A DNA stretch of 64,000 nucleotides from Longimicrobium terrae (GTDB lineage Bacteria > Gemmatimonadota > Gemmatimonadetes > Longimicrobiales > Longimicrobiaceae). Below are positions 43,524 to 52,624 of this stretch, piece after piece. The translations under genes and the position numbers were made by a program. The first letter of the stretch is position 1. Each line of letters opens with the position of its first letter. Below the pieces are notes generated by a model that saw only the letters and a program-made list of their open reading frames with translations, did no database searches and was not told where the DNA came from. The DNA lies in NCBI RefSeq assembly GCF_014202995.1, contig NZ_JACHIA010000018.1:1-64000 (forward strand), given 5' to 3'.

Positions 43524-43555
43524 GGGCGATGGACCTGCATGGTCCGTCGCCCTTT
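43524..43555 (+). terminator. terminator after the 37-residue gene
   Basis: GGGCGATGGACC and GGTCCGTCGCCC form a 12-position stem with one T-G pair around a TGCAT loop, followed by TTTCG. Its presence supports a real transcript ahead of it. Confidence 0.7.
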
Positions 43556-44230
43556 CGCGTTGCGGATGCGCTTCTGCCTGCGGAAACAGGCCGGTGCGCC
43601 GGAGGTTCGGATCCAGGCGGCCGCCCATCCCCGGCGCGGCCTCGGGCAGCCGTTTGCTAAGCGGAGTCACTCAACTGACGCGCGGCAGGTGGTGCGTCGG
43701 TCAACTCTGCGCGCGGCGGGACAGATCCGCGCCGCCGCACGCTTCTTGGGCATTCGGTCGATGACAAGCAGCCCGCACCGCCGCGATGTATCCGCCGGAA
43801 CCCCGAAAGGTGTCCCTCCCGAAAAACGCGGATGAACTCAGCGCGAGCGCCGGCCGGCAGTACCGTCCGCCCCTCTCGCTCAGCATCCCGATGCCGCTCC
43901 TGAATGCCGCACGCGCCAAGCTCCCCGACCCACCCCGAACCGTCCGGCCCAGTCCGCGCAGGCGGACTTCGTGCCTTTCCAGCGGCGAATTCATTCGCTC
44001 CTGGATGGCGGGCGCGGCGAAACCCCTTAGAAGACGTGGGAAGCCTCCCCCAAACTCCTGGATGGCGGACGCGCCAAAACCCTCGACGACGTGCAGAGCC
44101 TGCCCCCCAGTCCGCGAAGGCGGACTTTGCGCCGTTGTTGCCGCGACTTCAGTCGCCCCAGCTCACCCGGACAATCCCGCCCTCTCCAACTCTCCCCACC
44201 CCACACCGGACCCGCCCGGCGCCCTTCCCC
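43556..44230. other. gene-free stretch with two short repeat modules
   Basis: No gene is supported in this 675-bp stretch. It holds a short repeat copy at 43950-44006 (hairpin 43952-43967, GAATTCATTCGCTCCTGG end) and, about 100 bp on, the other short module at 44109-44163 (hairpin 44110-44125, then CGCCGTTGTTGCCGCGAC). Between them GGATGGCGG occurs twice. The first 390 bp show nothing recognisable. Confidence 0.7.
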
Positions 44231-45286
44231 TCACCGCGGCAGAATCCGCCGCGCCCACAGAAAAATCCGCCGCAGTTCCCGCTCGTAGCTCCGCCGCCCT
44301 GCCATGTCGTTGCGCCCCACGCCCGCGTTCCCCAACGACGAGTGGATGATCTCCGATCCGCCCAGCGACATCGTCACGTGCGTGCACCGCCCGGGCTGCT
44401 CCGCGTAGAACAGCAGGTCACCCGGCAGCAGCTTCTCGAAGTTCTCCCCCGGATCCACCGACTCCCCCGCCCGGCTCTGCTGGTCCGAATCGCGCGGAAG
44501 CGTGTGCCCGTGCATGCGGTGCAGCGCCTGCACAAAGCCGGAGCAGTCCACCCCGCCCATCGTGATCCCGCCCCACAGGTACGGCACCCCCAGCCATCGC
44601 GGCGCCGTCTCGCAGATCGCCGTGGGATCCGTCGGAAAGCCCAGCTGCCGCGCGCCCAGCGGAATCACCTCGCCGCGGATGTGCCCCGTGCGCCCGTCCG
44701 GAAGCCGCGCCAGCCCGCTCCCCAGCCGCGTGATGCGCGCGTTCCACGGCAGCCGCGCCATGATGGCGCCGTCGTCGTCCAGCACCTCGGCACCCAGCGA
44801 AATCCACACGTCGCCGTCCACGCCCATCTCCCACGCCCGCGCCCCCGCCTCGTCCATCAGCGCCACGTAGCCGGCGTGAATCCACCCGATGTACCCGTCC
44901 GGGCCCTTGCACTGCAGCCACCGCCCCTCGCGGCGGAAAACGACAAGGCGGCTGCCGAGGACCGCCTGAGACACCTGCGTGGAGGCGATCCGCGGCCCGC
45001 CCATCATCGGCGCCAGCGCGGCGGAGACCACGGCGTGCACAAGCTCGTCCGGGGCGGCTTCCGGAAGGAGCTGCACCCGGTCCGCCACCTCCGTCCACTG
45101 CGTGAGCCCCGCGGCCCGGCGGTGCAGCTCCTCCGCCGCCGCCGGCTCCGAGGTGAAGCCCACGAACACCACGCGGTCGCCGTGCACCTCCACGTCCACC
45201 TCGAACACCGCCATGCGCGGGTCCGGCGCGTGGGCGTCGCGCACCTCGTGGACGAGCGTCTTGAGTTCCTCGGGAGAGCCTTTCAT
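44231..45286 (-). CDS. NlpC/P60 family cell-wall peptidase with SH3-like domain
   Basis: This 351-residue protein has an N-terminal alpha/beta region of unknown type (about 1-85), an SH3-like middle (about 100-225; LVVFRREGRWLQCKGPDGYI) and a C-terminal NlpC/P60 domain. The catalytic cysteine is in GGVDCSGFVQ and the histidine in CTHVTMSLGG. Such enzymes cut gamma-D-Glu bonds in peptidoglycan peptides. There is no signal peptide, so it probably works on recycled muropeptides inside the cell, like YkfC. The ATG overlaps the stop of the aminotransferase gene (ATGA); an ATG at 45298 is also possible. Confidence 0.88.
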   Translation of the reverse strand: MKGSPEELKTLVHEVRDAHAPDPRMAVFEVDVEVHGDRVVFVGFTSEPAAAEELHRRAAGLTQWTEVADRVQLLPEAAPDELVHAVVSAALAPMMGGPRIASTQVSQAVLGSRLVVFRREGRWLQCKGPDGYIGWIHAGYVALMDEAGARAWEMGVDGDVWISLGAEVLDDDGAIMARLPWNARITRLGSGLARLPDGRTGHIRGEVIPLGARQLGFPTDPTAICETAPRWLGVPYLWGGITMGGVDCSGFVQALHRMHGHTLPRDSDQQSRAGESVDPGENFEKLLPGDLLFYAEQPGRCTHVTMSLGGSEIIHSSLGNAGVGRNDMAGRRSYERELRRIFLWARRILPR

Positions 45287-46479
45287 CGGGGCAGACATCC
45301 GTCCAGAACGTCCATCAAGCGGGCCATGTCTTCCGGCTGGTTGTACAGATGCGGCGCGAGACGGATGGCGCCCTCGCGAACCACGCATCCCACGCGCGCC
45401 CGGTTCAGCGCGGTGAACGTGCCGCGCACGTCAAACGGGCGAAAGGAAAAGATCCCCGACCGGCGCTCCGGCCGCAGGTCGCTGGTGATGGGAATCCCAC
45501 GCCCGTGCAGCCACTCCGCCAGCGGATCGATCAGCGCCGCCACGTGCGCCTGAATGCGCGCGGGGTCCGCCTCCACCACCAGCTGCAGCGACTCCGCCAT
45601 CCCCGCGTAGTCCTGAAAGGGCTGGGTCGATACCTCAAAGCGGCGCGCCCCCGGCAGCCACTCCATCCCGTACTCCAGCACCTGCTCCAGGTCCGCCGAT
45701 GCGGTCTGCGACGTCCACCCCACCACCGCGGGCTCCATCCGCTCGATCAGTTCCCGCCGCACGTAAGTGAATCCCGTGCCGAACGGCGAGCACAGCCACT
45801 TCTGCGCGCCAATGGCCATCAGGTCGATCCCCGCCGCGCGCACGTCCACCGGCAGCTGGCCCACCGCCTGGATCCCGTCCACCACGAACCATGCGTCGTG
45901 CCGGCGGCAGGCGCGGCCCAGCGTTTCCAGGTCCGCGCGCCATCCATCTGTGAACTGCACCGCGGAAACCGCCAGCATCCGCACGTCGCCGCGCGCGATC
46001 TCCTCCATCAGCCGCGACTCGTCCGGGTGCCCCTGCGAGTCGGTGGGAACAATGGTGACGGTGATCCCGGCCGCGCGCTCCAGCGCCATCCACGGGTACA
46101 CGTTGGCGGGAAACTCGCGGTCGCTCACCACGATGCGCGAGCCGCGCTCCATGGGCAGGCAGTGCGCCGCCAGGTTCAGCCCGAAGCTGGTGTTGGGCAG
46201 GAGCGCGATCTCGTCCGCGTCCGCGCCCACCAGCGTGGCGGCCAGACGGCGGCAGCGGGCCAGCGTGGGCTCGAAGTCGTCGCCGCGCAGCGCGTGGATG
46301 TCGGCGCGGCGCAGCGTGTACGCGTCGATGGCGCGGCGCGCGCGCTCCGGCAGCGGCCCCATGGACGCCGCGTTCAGGTACGGCGACCGGGCGATGTACG
46401 GAAACTCGCGGTCGCGCAGCGCCCGAAAGTCGTCGGGCGCGGCGGGCGCGGGGACGGCGGAAGCGGAGTCCAGCGGCAA
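45283..46479 (-). CDS. class V aminotransferase (PLP-dependent, isopenicillin-epimerase-like)
   Basis: This 398-residue PLP enzyme has the fold-type I pattern: LLPNTSFGLNLAAH, VVDGIQAVGQLPVDV and the PLP lysine in AIGAQKWLCSPFGTGF. It resembles cysteine-desulfurase-like and isopenicillin N epimerase-like proteins; the substrate is unknown. TTG 46479 is the first usable start and lies 40 bp after a promoter-like pair. It overlaps the cell-wall peptidase gene, so it may act on an amino acid or peptide released there. Confidence 0.88.
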   Translation of the reverse strand: MPLDSASAVPAPAAPDDFRALRDREFPYIARSPYLNAASMGPLPERARRAIDAYTLRRADIHALRGDDFEPTLARCRRLAATLVGADADEIALLPNTSFGLNLAAHCLPMERGSRIVVSDREFPANVYPWMALERAAGITVTIVPTDSQGHPDESRLMEEIARGDVRMLAVSAVQFTDGWRADLETLGRACRRHDAWFVVDGIQAVGQLPVDVRAAGIDLMAIGAQKWLCSPFGTGFTYVRRELIERMEPAVVGWTSQTASADLEQVLEYGMEWLPGARRFEVSTQPFQDYAGMAESLQLVVEADPARIQAHVAALIDPLAEWLHGRGIPITSDLRPERRSGIFSFRPFDVRGTFTALNRARVGCVVREGAIRLAPHLYNQPEDMARLMDVLDGCLPR

Positions 46480-46518
46480 ATTCTCGGTCGATACGGGTTT
46501 CGGGAGATGGCCGGCGCA

Positions 46519-46548
46519 AGCATAATCCCCCGGTCCCCACGCCGACAA
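46519..46548 (-). promoter_or_regulatory. probable promoter of the aminotransferase-peptidase operon
   Basis: On the minus strand TTGTCG (46548-46543) and TATGCT (46524-46519) are 18 bases apart. Transcription would begin about 33 bases ahead of the TTG start. It lies in the 94-bp gap between this operon and the divergent recX. Confidence 0.45.
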
Positions 46549-46573
46549 GGCCGCGCCGCACCGCAGACGACCG

Positions 46574-47218
46574 ATGAAGATCACCAAGCTGGAACCGCAG
46601 AAGCACGCCGCCGAACGGATCAGCCTGTTCATCGATGGCGTGTTCCGGATGGGTCTGGCCCTCGATATCGCCCACGCCGCGCACCTGCACGTGGGCGAGG
46701 AGATCACCGAGACGCGCCTGCAGGAGTTGGAGCGCCAGGACCGGGGATGGCAGGCGCGCGAATCCGCCCTCAACCTGCTGGCCGTGCGTCCCCGCAGCGT
46801 GGCCGAACTCACCCGCCGCCTGCGGATGAAGGGCTACGAGCCGGAGGTGGCCGCCGAGGTCGTGGAGCGCATGCGGGAACTGGGGATGATGGACGACGCG
46901 GCATTCGCGGGAATGCTCGTCCGCGACCGCCTGCGCCTGCGCCCCCAGGGCACGCGCAGGCTGGAGAACGAGCTGCGGGCCAAGGGGGTGGATTCGGAGA
47001 CGGCCCGCGACGCCATTCGCGAAACGCTGGAAGGCGAAGGAACGGACGACCACGAACTGGCCCTGCGCGCGGCGGAAAAGTGGAAGCCGCGCGCGGGCGA
47101 GGAGCCGGACCGGGCGCGGCGGCGGCTGCACGGCTACCTGGCGCGCCGCGGTTTTGGCGGCGAGACGATCCGCGAGGTGATGGACCAGGTGATGCCGCGG
47201 GACGGATACGACGGATAA
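46574..47218 (+). CDS. recX: regulatory protein RecX
   Basis: RecX binds RecA filaments and limits their activity. The 214-residue protein shows RecX three-helix repeats: ALNLLAVRPRSVAELTRRL with GYEPEVAAEVVERM, then AFAGMLVRDRLRLRPQG with LRAKGVDSETARDAI, then AAEKWKPR with LARRGFGGETIREVM. An N-terminal extension of about 60 residues precedes them. The gene stands alone with its own terminator; recA is about 10 kb away, whereas the two are often neighbours. Confidence 0.92.
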   Translation: MKITKLEPQKHAAERISLFIDGVFRMGLALDIAHAAHLHVGEEITETRLQELERQDRGWQARESALNLLAVRPRSVAELTRRLRMKGYEPEVAAEVVERMRELGMMDDAAFAGMLVRDRLRLRPQGTRRLENELRAKGVDSETARDAIRETLEGEGTDDHELALRAAEKWKPRAGEEPDRARRRLHGYLARRGFGGETIREVMDQVMPRDGYDG

Positions 47219-47223
47219 CGAGT

Positions 47224-47253
47224 GGGCCCGCCGCGATGCTCCGCGGCGGGCCC
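47224..47253 (+). terminator. terminator after recX
   Basis: A perfect 12-bp stem GGGCCCGCCGCG/CGCGGCGGGCCC is followed by TGTTGTCTT, six bases after the stop. Confidence 0.85.
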
Positions 47254-47278
47254 TGTTGTCTTCCGTCGATGTACGTCC

Positions 47279-48118
47279 TCAGACGGAAACCGTGATTTCC
47301 GTTTCCGCCTCCACCGGGCGATTGGTATCCAGGTTCACCGCGGGGCGAAAGACCAGCTCGCTGGCCCAGCGCCGAACCCGGTCGTCGTAGCCGCGGTTTC
47401 CCGTGCTGGTCACCAGCCGCGCGTTCTTTACCCGCCCGCGCACGTCCACCAGCAGGCGGATGGCCACGTCCTGGCTGGCCACACCGCGCGGGCGGTCGGG
47501 CGGAATCAGCAGCAGGTCCGTTTCGGGAAGCTTGATGCGGCTGCCGCCGCCCGTGCCCGGCCCGTTGCCGGACCCGATTCCTCCACCGCTTCCCCCGCCC
47601 GATCCGCCGCCGGAGCCCGGTCCCACGCCGGGGCCGTCTCCCGGCCCCTGCCCCGTGCCCTGTCCGCCACCGGTGCCCGCCCCCGTCCCCGCGCCCACGG
47701 CGGGAGCGGGTGCGCGCGGCGCCGCGGGGGCCGGCGCTGCGGGACGCGGCTGCTCGGGCTTGGGCTGCTCCACCGGCGGAGTCGGAACCGGCGGCGGCGT
47801 GGGCTCGGGCGGAATCAGCGCGTCGACTTCCGGCACCACCACGGGCGGAGCCTGCGTGGCGGGCGCGGCCGGAGGCGCGATGTCGATGTACGATACCAGT
47901 TCTTCGCCGCCGCTTCCCCCGCCGCCACCGCCGCCGCCCGCGTCGGGAAAGCGCAGGTCCGGCCCGTCGCCCGGAGGCGCGATGGCCAGCAGAGCGGTTG
48001 CCCGGCTGAGCCAGATGAAGAGCACGAGCAGCAGCACGTGCGCCACCCCGGCGGCGGCCGCCGCCTGAAGCTGCCCGCGCCTGCTGGGTTTCTTTTGCCC
48101 CCCCGCGTACTCAAACAC
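47279..48118 (-). CDS. tonB: energy transducer TonB
   Basis: This 279-residue protein has a short cytoplasmic start and one membrane helix (about 20-45). A long periplasmic linker follows: first proline-rich (PPEPTPPPVPTPP), then glycine-rich with GGGSGGG repeats. The C-terminal TonB domain (about 200-279) contains IRLLVDVRGRVKNARLV and WASELVFRPA. It links the inner-membrane proton force to outer-membrane receptors such as the one at 33-34.8 kb. No exbB or exbD is visible. GTG 48118 has GAGGA five bases ahead. Confidence 0.88.
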   Translation of the reverse strand: MFEYAGGQKKPSRRGQLQAAAAAGVAHVLLLVLFIWLSRATALLAIAPPGDGPDLRFPDAGGGGGGGGSGGEELVSYIDIAPPAAPATQAPPVVVPEVDALIPPEPTPPPVPTPPVEQPKPEQPRPAAPAPAAPRAPAPAVGAGTGAGTGGGQGTGQGPGDGPGVGPGSGGGSGGGSGGGIGSGNGPGTGGGSRIKLPETDLLLIPPDRPRGVASQDVAIRLLVDVRGRVKNARLVTSTGNRGYDDRVRRWASELVFRPAVNLDTNRPVEAETEITVSV

Positions 48119-48508
48119 CCGGTCCTCGCTCCTGTCCAGTGCCCGCGCAGACTGCGACGTAGTTCCTCTGATACCGCGCAACGGGCGGCGATGATCCCGG
48201 ATACGCAAAGAGGCCGGCCAAAGTTGCGCCGAGCCTCGCCCGCGCACGCCGCGGCATCGGCCGAGCTCGCCTCAGGGGAACGCCATCGGTCAGGGGCGGA
48301 GATTCAGTCAGTGATCGACCAGACGCCTCCGGCGTCATCCTGAGGGAGCGTGCGCCGCTCTTTCCCTCACGCCGAGTTACGCGCGACCGAAGGATCTACC
48401 ATCCGCCGAGCCAACGTCGCGACGAGCACGGCCCACGAGGCGACACCATCAAGGACGCAGAAACGCGGGCGCCCCTCGAGGAGAAGCGCCCGCGTTCGGC
48501 AGTGCTGG
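48119..48508. other. gene-free stretch upstream of tonB, with the DUF5916 terminator
   Basis: No gene is supported. At 48462-48496 the arms AACGCGGGCGC and GCGCCCGCGTT form an 11-bp stem followed on the minus strand by TCTGCG; this probably ends the DUF5916 transcript. No clear tonB promoter was recognised. Confidence 0.6.
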
Positions 48509-51211
48509 TCAGCGGCCGATCCAGTAGCTGGCCTTGATGACGAACACGTTGTCCGGGCGCTGGCGAAAGATGGCGTTCGCGTCGCGCGAAAGCTCGAAGT
48601 CGCCGTACGCCTGCGCACCCGACCGCTGCTGCTGCCACACAAAGAACAGCGTGGAGCCCGGGCGGTACTCCCACCGCACCACGGCGTTGCCGCGCAGGCT
48701 GCGGAAGTTGAAGTCCGGGTTGGCGAACGCAAAGTTCGGCGTGGCCTCGGTGCGGTCCGGGTCCAGCGAGTAGCCCACCCGGCGCCCGTCCTGCACGATG
48801 GGCGAAATCTGCTGCGCGTCGAACTCCCGCTTGTCCAGCGTGCGCGTGGCGGTGAACTCCTTGAAGCGGTCAAACTCGCCGGTGGCGATGAACGGCTGCG
48901 CGAACAGCTCCAGCGTCAGCGTGGGCGAGAACGTCCAGTTCAGCCGCGTGTTCATGGACAGCGTGCGCTGGTGCAGGTCCGAAAACACCGTGCGCTGGCC
49001 AAAGAAGTGGTCCGCCGTGGGGTCGGCGAAGTCATCCACGTACTGCTGCGTCGTGTACGAGGCCGAATACGCAGGGCCCAGAGAAAACTGCACGTTGCTG
49101 GCGGGTTTTACGCGCATGCTGAGGTCCGCGCTCCAGTTCCATCCGCCGTCCTCGTCGGTGCTGTACCGCGGGCTCGAGCCCAGCACCACCATGCGGCGCG
49201 CATCGGTGCTCACGTTCAGCGCCATCAGCAGGCTCGCGGGAGTGCGCACCACGGGGCCGCCGCGTGTAAGCCGGTCGTCGCTGGCCTGCGTGTTGACGAT
49301 GCTGAACGCGCTCACGTCCCACCAGTTGGCCAGCTGGCCGCCCACGTACGCGTGAAAGTCGCGCCCGGTCAGGTCGCTGTCGAAGTTCACCTGCTGCTGG
49401 CTCCCCACGATCACCGCCATGTCGCGGTACAGTTTCGTGGGCCGGTTCCACACCCGCAGCAGGTTGGCGTTGCCCCACACGTAATCCGCCTGCGGCAGGT
49501 ATCCCAGGTCGTTCGTCTCGTACCCCGGGCTGCGGAAGTCCAGCGCCGCCTCGTACCGCCACGTCCCGGCGTCCTTGGCCACCCGTGTGTATCCGCCAAT
49601 ACCGCGCAGCGAGCGGGCGCCGGTGTCCAGCCGGTCAGAAAACACGCCGTTGGCCCCCGGGTCGCGGTCCGGCCGCTGAAAGTAGCGCGCGGGCGAGTTC
49701 TGCAGCCGCAGGATGGCCGCCGAGTCGCCGCCGGCCTCCGACACGACCAGGTTGCCGATCCAGCCGTACGTGCGGTTCTTCCAGTAGACATTCCAGTCCA
49801 TCCCCACCGCCTCGGCGCGCGAGGGCAGAAACCCGCGCAGGGGCTCGGAATCAAAGCCGCGGATCACCGACGTGCCCAGCGCGCCGATGGTCACGTTGCC
49901 GCCGCGCATGTTCTTGCGCAGCCGGCCCACGAAGTAGTTGGTGGCCGGCTCCACCTCTTCCGTAAAGCGGTCGCCTTCCGGGGAAATGGCCAGCGCGCGC
50001 TCGCGCCGCGTCACGGCGTCCAGCACACCCACCTGCAGCCCGCCGGGAAGGCGGCCGGTGACCTTGGCCGCGCCCAGGATGTTGCTGCTTTCCGGCGAGC
50101 GCGTGAAGGTGGCCGACTGCGTCACGAAGCCCTGCGGCGTCCGCCCGATGCGGCGCGAGTAGAAGGGCTGGATGGTGCTGACGTTGCTGCAGAACTGGCA
50201 GCTGAACTCGCCGAAGTCGAACAGCCCGCTTCCTTCCACGAAAAAGGGCCGCTTCTCGGAAAAGAAGACCTCGAACTGCGACAGGTTCACCACCGCGGGG
50301 TCCACCTCCACCTGCCCGAAGTCGGGGTTGATGGTGGCGTCCAGCGTAAGCGTGCTGGTGAGCAGCGCCTTTACGTCGCCGCCCACGCGCACGTCGCCGG
50401 AGCGGCGGTCCTCGAACGGGCTTCCCGGCTGCAGCGGCTGCACGAACGAGCCGCGCGCCAGCACGTACGGCAGCAGTTCCACGCTGCGGCGGTGGCGCGG
50501 CGCCCGCAGCCCCGACACGTGCCCGAACCGGTTGGGCCCGCCCGCCTCGTTCTGCCCCCAGAACGACCACATGTCCCGCTCGTTCTTACGCTCGATGAAG
50601 CGCCACACCTGCATGCCCCACGTCTGGTCCGTCCCCGCGGGGTAGCGCAACTGGCTGAACGGAATGCGGAACTCGGCCGTCCACCCCGCGGAGTCCACCC
50701 GCGTGGCCACGGTGTAGACGGGGTCCCACGACGGGTCGGCGTACGGCGAGGCCTGTCCGGCGTCGTACTTGACCCCCGACGGGTTCACCTGCAGCACCGT
50801 GCGCCCGTTGTGGTCGTGGTAGGTGTCAAAGATCAGCTGCAGGTAGTCGCCTTCCAGCGATTGGTCGCGGCGGCCCAGACGCGTACGCACCCCGGCGGCC
50901 CCCGTGGAATCGTACATCCGCGCGCCGATGTACAGCGCCTGGTCGTCGAAGGCCAGGCGGACTTCGGTGCGTTCCGACGCGGGCTGGCCCTCTCTGGGCA
51001 CCTGCTGCCGGAAGTCCGTGGCGGGCTGCGCGGTGGTCCACACGCCCTCGTTCAGCCGTCCGTCGATGTTGATGGGCTCCTCGCCGCGCACAGCCTGCAT
51101 CTGCGGCGTGGGCGCGGCGGAGTGCGCCGGCTGCGGCTCCTGCGCCCATGCGGCGGGCGCGCACGCGAGGGCGGCGGCAATACAGGCGGCGGGCAGGCGC
51201 CATGCAGACAT
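48509..51211 (-). CDS. DUF5916 outer-membrane protein with CBM9-like N-terminal domain
   Basis: This 900-residue protein has a signal peptide (ACIAAALACAPAAWAQ). A carbohydrate-binding family 9-like domain covers about 40-240 (INIDGRLNEGVW, YLQLIFDTYHDHNGRT, FRIPFSQLRYP). The rest is a large DUF5916 beta-barrel-like region beginning near NPDFGQVEVDPAVVNLSQFE and FFSEKRPFFVEGS. It ends with an aromatic strand (NVFVIKASYWIGR), as outer-membrane barrels do. The function is unproven; the domain suggests glycan or ligand capture at the surface. It is transcribed alone, with tonB downstream on the same strand. Confidence 0.9.
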   Translation of the reverse strand: MSAWRLPAACIAAALACAPAAWAQEPQPAHSAAPTPQMQAVRGEEPINIDGRLNEGVWTTAQPATDFRQQVPREGQPASERTEVRLAFDDQALYIGARMYDSTGAAGVRTRLGRRDQSLEGDYLQLIFDTYHDHNGRTVLQVNPSGVKYDAGQASPYADPSWDPVYTVATRVDSAGWTAEFRIPFSQLRYPAGTDQTWGMQVWRFIERKNERDMWSFWGQNEAGGPNRFGHVSGLRAPRHRRSVELLPYVLARGSFVQPLQPGSPFEDRRSGDVRVGGDVKALLTSTLTLDATINPDFGQVEVDPAVVNLSQFEVFFSEKRPFFVEGSGLFDFGEFSCQFCSNVSTIQPFYSRRIGRTPQGFVTQSATFTRSPESSNILGAAKVTGRLPGGLQVGVLDAVTRRERALAISPEGDRFTEEVEPATNYFVGRLRKNMRGGNVTIGALGTSVIRGFDSEPLRGFLPSRAEAVGMDWNVYWKNRTYGWIGNLVVSEAGGDSAAILRLQNSPARYFQRPDRDPGANGVFSDRLDTGARSLRGIGGYTRVAKDAGTWRYEAALDFRSPGYETNDLGYLPQADYVWGNANLLRVWNRPTKLYRDMAVIVGSQQQVNFDSDLTGRDFHAYVGGQLANWWDVSAFSIVNTQASDDRLTRGGPVVRTPASLLMALNVSTDARRMVVLGSSPRYSTDEDGGWNWSADLSMRVKPASNVQFSLGPAYSASYTTQQYVDDFADPTADHFFGQRTVFSDLHQRTLSMNTRLNWTFSPTLTLELFAQPFIATGEFDRFKEFTATRTLDKREFDAQQISPIVQDGRRVGYSLDPDRTEATPNFAFANPDFNFRSLRGNAVVRWEYRPGSTLFFVWQQQRSGAQAYGDFELSRDANAIFRQRPDNVFVIKASYWIGR

Positions 51212-51682
51212 GAAATACCGTCGTGTTTTGAAGGGATGAGGGCCGTGCGGTCACGCGCCGGGGGCGGGCGCGGAGCCCTGCCCGGCGGGATGCCACCCCC
51301 GTGCGGCTGGGGAGCGGTCCGGCCTGATCGCGGGCGTACGGCTTGGATGCTCGCCGGCATCAGAAGGTTTGCGCCCCGTGCAGAACGGATGGCGGCCGCC
51401 GCGGGTTTCAGCCACTCTGGTTCGCCGCACCGGCGCGGCGGATCGTCCCGGCCGATGGACGCCAGTCCCCGGTGGATCATCCGGCGGAGCGGCGGCGAAA
51501 CGGGTGGCGTGCGCGGCGGAACTCCGGACCGCGCGCCGGGCGGCGGAGGGAGAACGCGCCTTTCACGATCAAGTATGATAAAAGAGCGGCTCCGCGGAAA
51601 GTGCCGCGGGGCCGCTCTTCATCATCTCATCGACGGCGCTGGACCGAGCCGCCGGTTCTGCATCACGCGCGGCCGGGGCCCG
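51212..51682. other. gene-free stretch with SDR terminator
   Basis: No gene is supported in the 471 bp. The right end holds the SDR terminator: AAGAGCGGC-CCGCGG type arms at 51582-51597 and 51604-51619 with one mismatch, followed on the minus strand by TTATC. Its stem core resembles the terminator at 52748-52779. The rest is GC-rich with no clear promoter for the DUF5916 gene. Confidence 0.6.
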
Positions 51683-52435
51683 TCACCAGGGAAGCGGGCC
51701 GTCCTCGTTGGAAAACGTGCCCGTGGGTCCGTTGGGACCCAGCAGCGCCAGACGCACCGGCTCGCGGGCGGCTTCTTCCACCGAGCGCGTGCCCTGAAAG
51801 TCGTTCAGCTCCGTGGACGTGTAGCCCGGGCAGACGGCGTTCACCTTGATGGGCGTGGACTCCAGCTCCATGGCAAAGGCGAGCGTGACCGCGTTGAGCG
51901 CCGTCTTGGACGGGCCGTAGCTGGCGCCGCTGGCCCCGCGGTACGGATTGGCCGTATCCGCGTTCATCGCCAGCGACGCGAGTGAGCTGGAGACGTTCAC
52001 GATGCGCGCGGCGGGCGCCTCGCGCAGAAGCGGGAGCATGGCCTGGGTGACCGCGATCACGCCGAACACGTTGGTCTCGAACACCGAGCGCACCTCGTCC
52101 ACGGACACCACGCTGGCGCGCCCCGACCCGATGATCTCTTCCAGCGACCGCCCCGGAGCTCCCGCGTGCGAGATCCCCGCGTTGTTTACCAGCACGTCCA
52201 GCCGGCCGAACTCGCCGCGGATGCGCTCCGCCGCGGCGGCGATCGAGTCAGCGTTCGTCACGTCGAGCTGAACGGCGCGGGCATCCGCGCCCACGCTCGC
52301 CGCCGCCGCCTCGCCCTGCTCCAGCCGGCGCGACCCCACGAGCACGGTGAATCCGTGCCCCGCGAGATCCTTGGCGATCTGAAGGCCGATTCCCTTGTTG
52401 GCCCCGGTAACCAGGGCGACAGGCTTGTCCTGCAT
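51683..52435 (-). CDS. short-chain dehydrogenase/reductase
   Basis: This 250-residue classical SDR has the cofactor motif TGANKGIG, NNAG at the usual place, and the catalytic set with serine in NVSSSLAS and YGPSK. GSRR after the second strand suggests NADP(H). The sequence is close to plant-type carbonyl reductase-like SDRs; the substrate is unknown. The ATG lies seven bases after GGAG. It is under a near-consensus promoter carrying a palindrome, so it is probably a regulated stress or detoxification enzyme. Confidence 0.92.
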   Translation of the reverse strand: MQDKPVALVTGANKGIGLQIAKDLAGHGFTVLVGSRRLEQGEAAAASVGADARAVQLDVTNADSIAAAAERIRGEFGRLDVLVNNAGISHAGAPGRSLEEIIGSGRASVVSVDEVRSVFETNVFGVIAVTQAMLPLLREAPAARIVNVSSSLASLAMNADTANPYRGASGASYGPSKTALNAVTLAFAMELESTPIKVNAVCPGYTSTELNDFQGTRSVEEAAREPVRLALLGPNGPTGTFSNEDGPLPW

Positions 52436-52509
52436 GGTCGTTCTCCGTCTTCACCCGAATGTGCTGCCGGCGTCACGAACAAAGCCGGCACAAGTGGAAC
52501 CATACTCCG

Positions 52510-52538
52510 ATTATAACGGAACCCGGTTCCGCTTGCAA
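52510..52538 (-). promoter_or_regulatory. near-consensus promoter with palindromic operator in the spacer
   Basis: TTGCAA (52538-52533) and TATAAT (52515-52510) are separated by 17 bases on the minus strand. The spacer carries the perfect palindrome GGAACC-C-GGTTCC (52518-52530), placed where a bound repressor would block polymerase. Transcription would start about 68 bases upstream of the SDR ATG. No regulator gene is adjacent. Confidence 0.8.
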
Positions 52539-52624
52539 GCGGGATGAGTGCCCAAGTCCCAAGTGTTACGATCCGCATGCTGCCGTGCATGTTCCTGATC
52601 GCGGTTCGGAACGGACCGGAATAT

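Noticed and set aside
47520-47960. Tandem DNA repeat around GGAGGCGGC-type units
   Set aside because: It is the coding sequence of the glycine- and proline-rich TonB linker, read from the minus strand.
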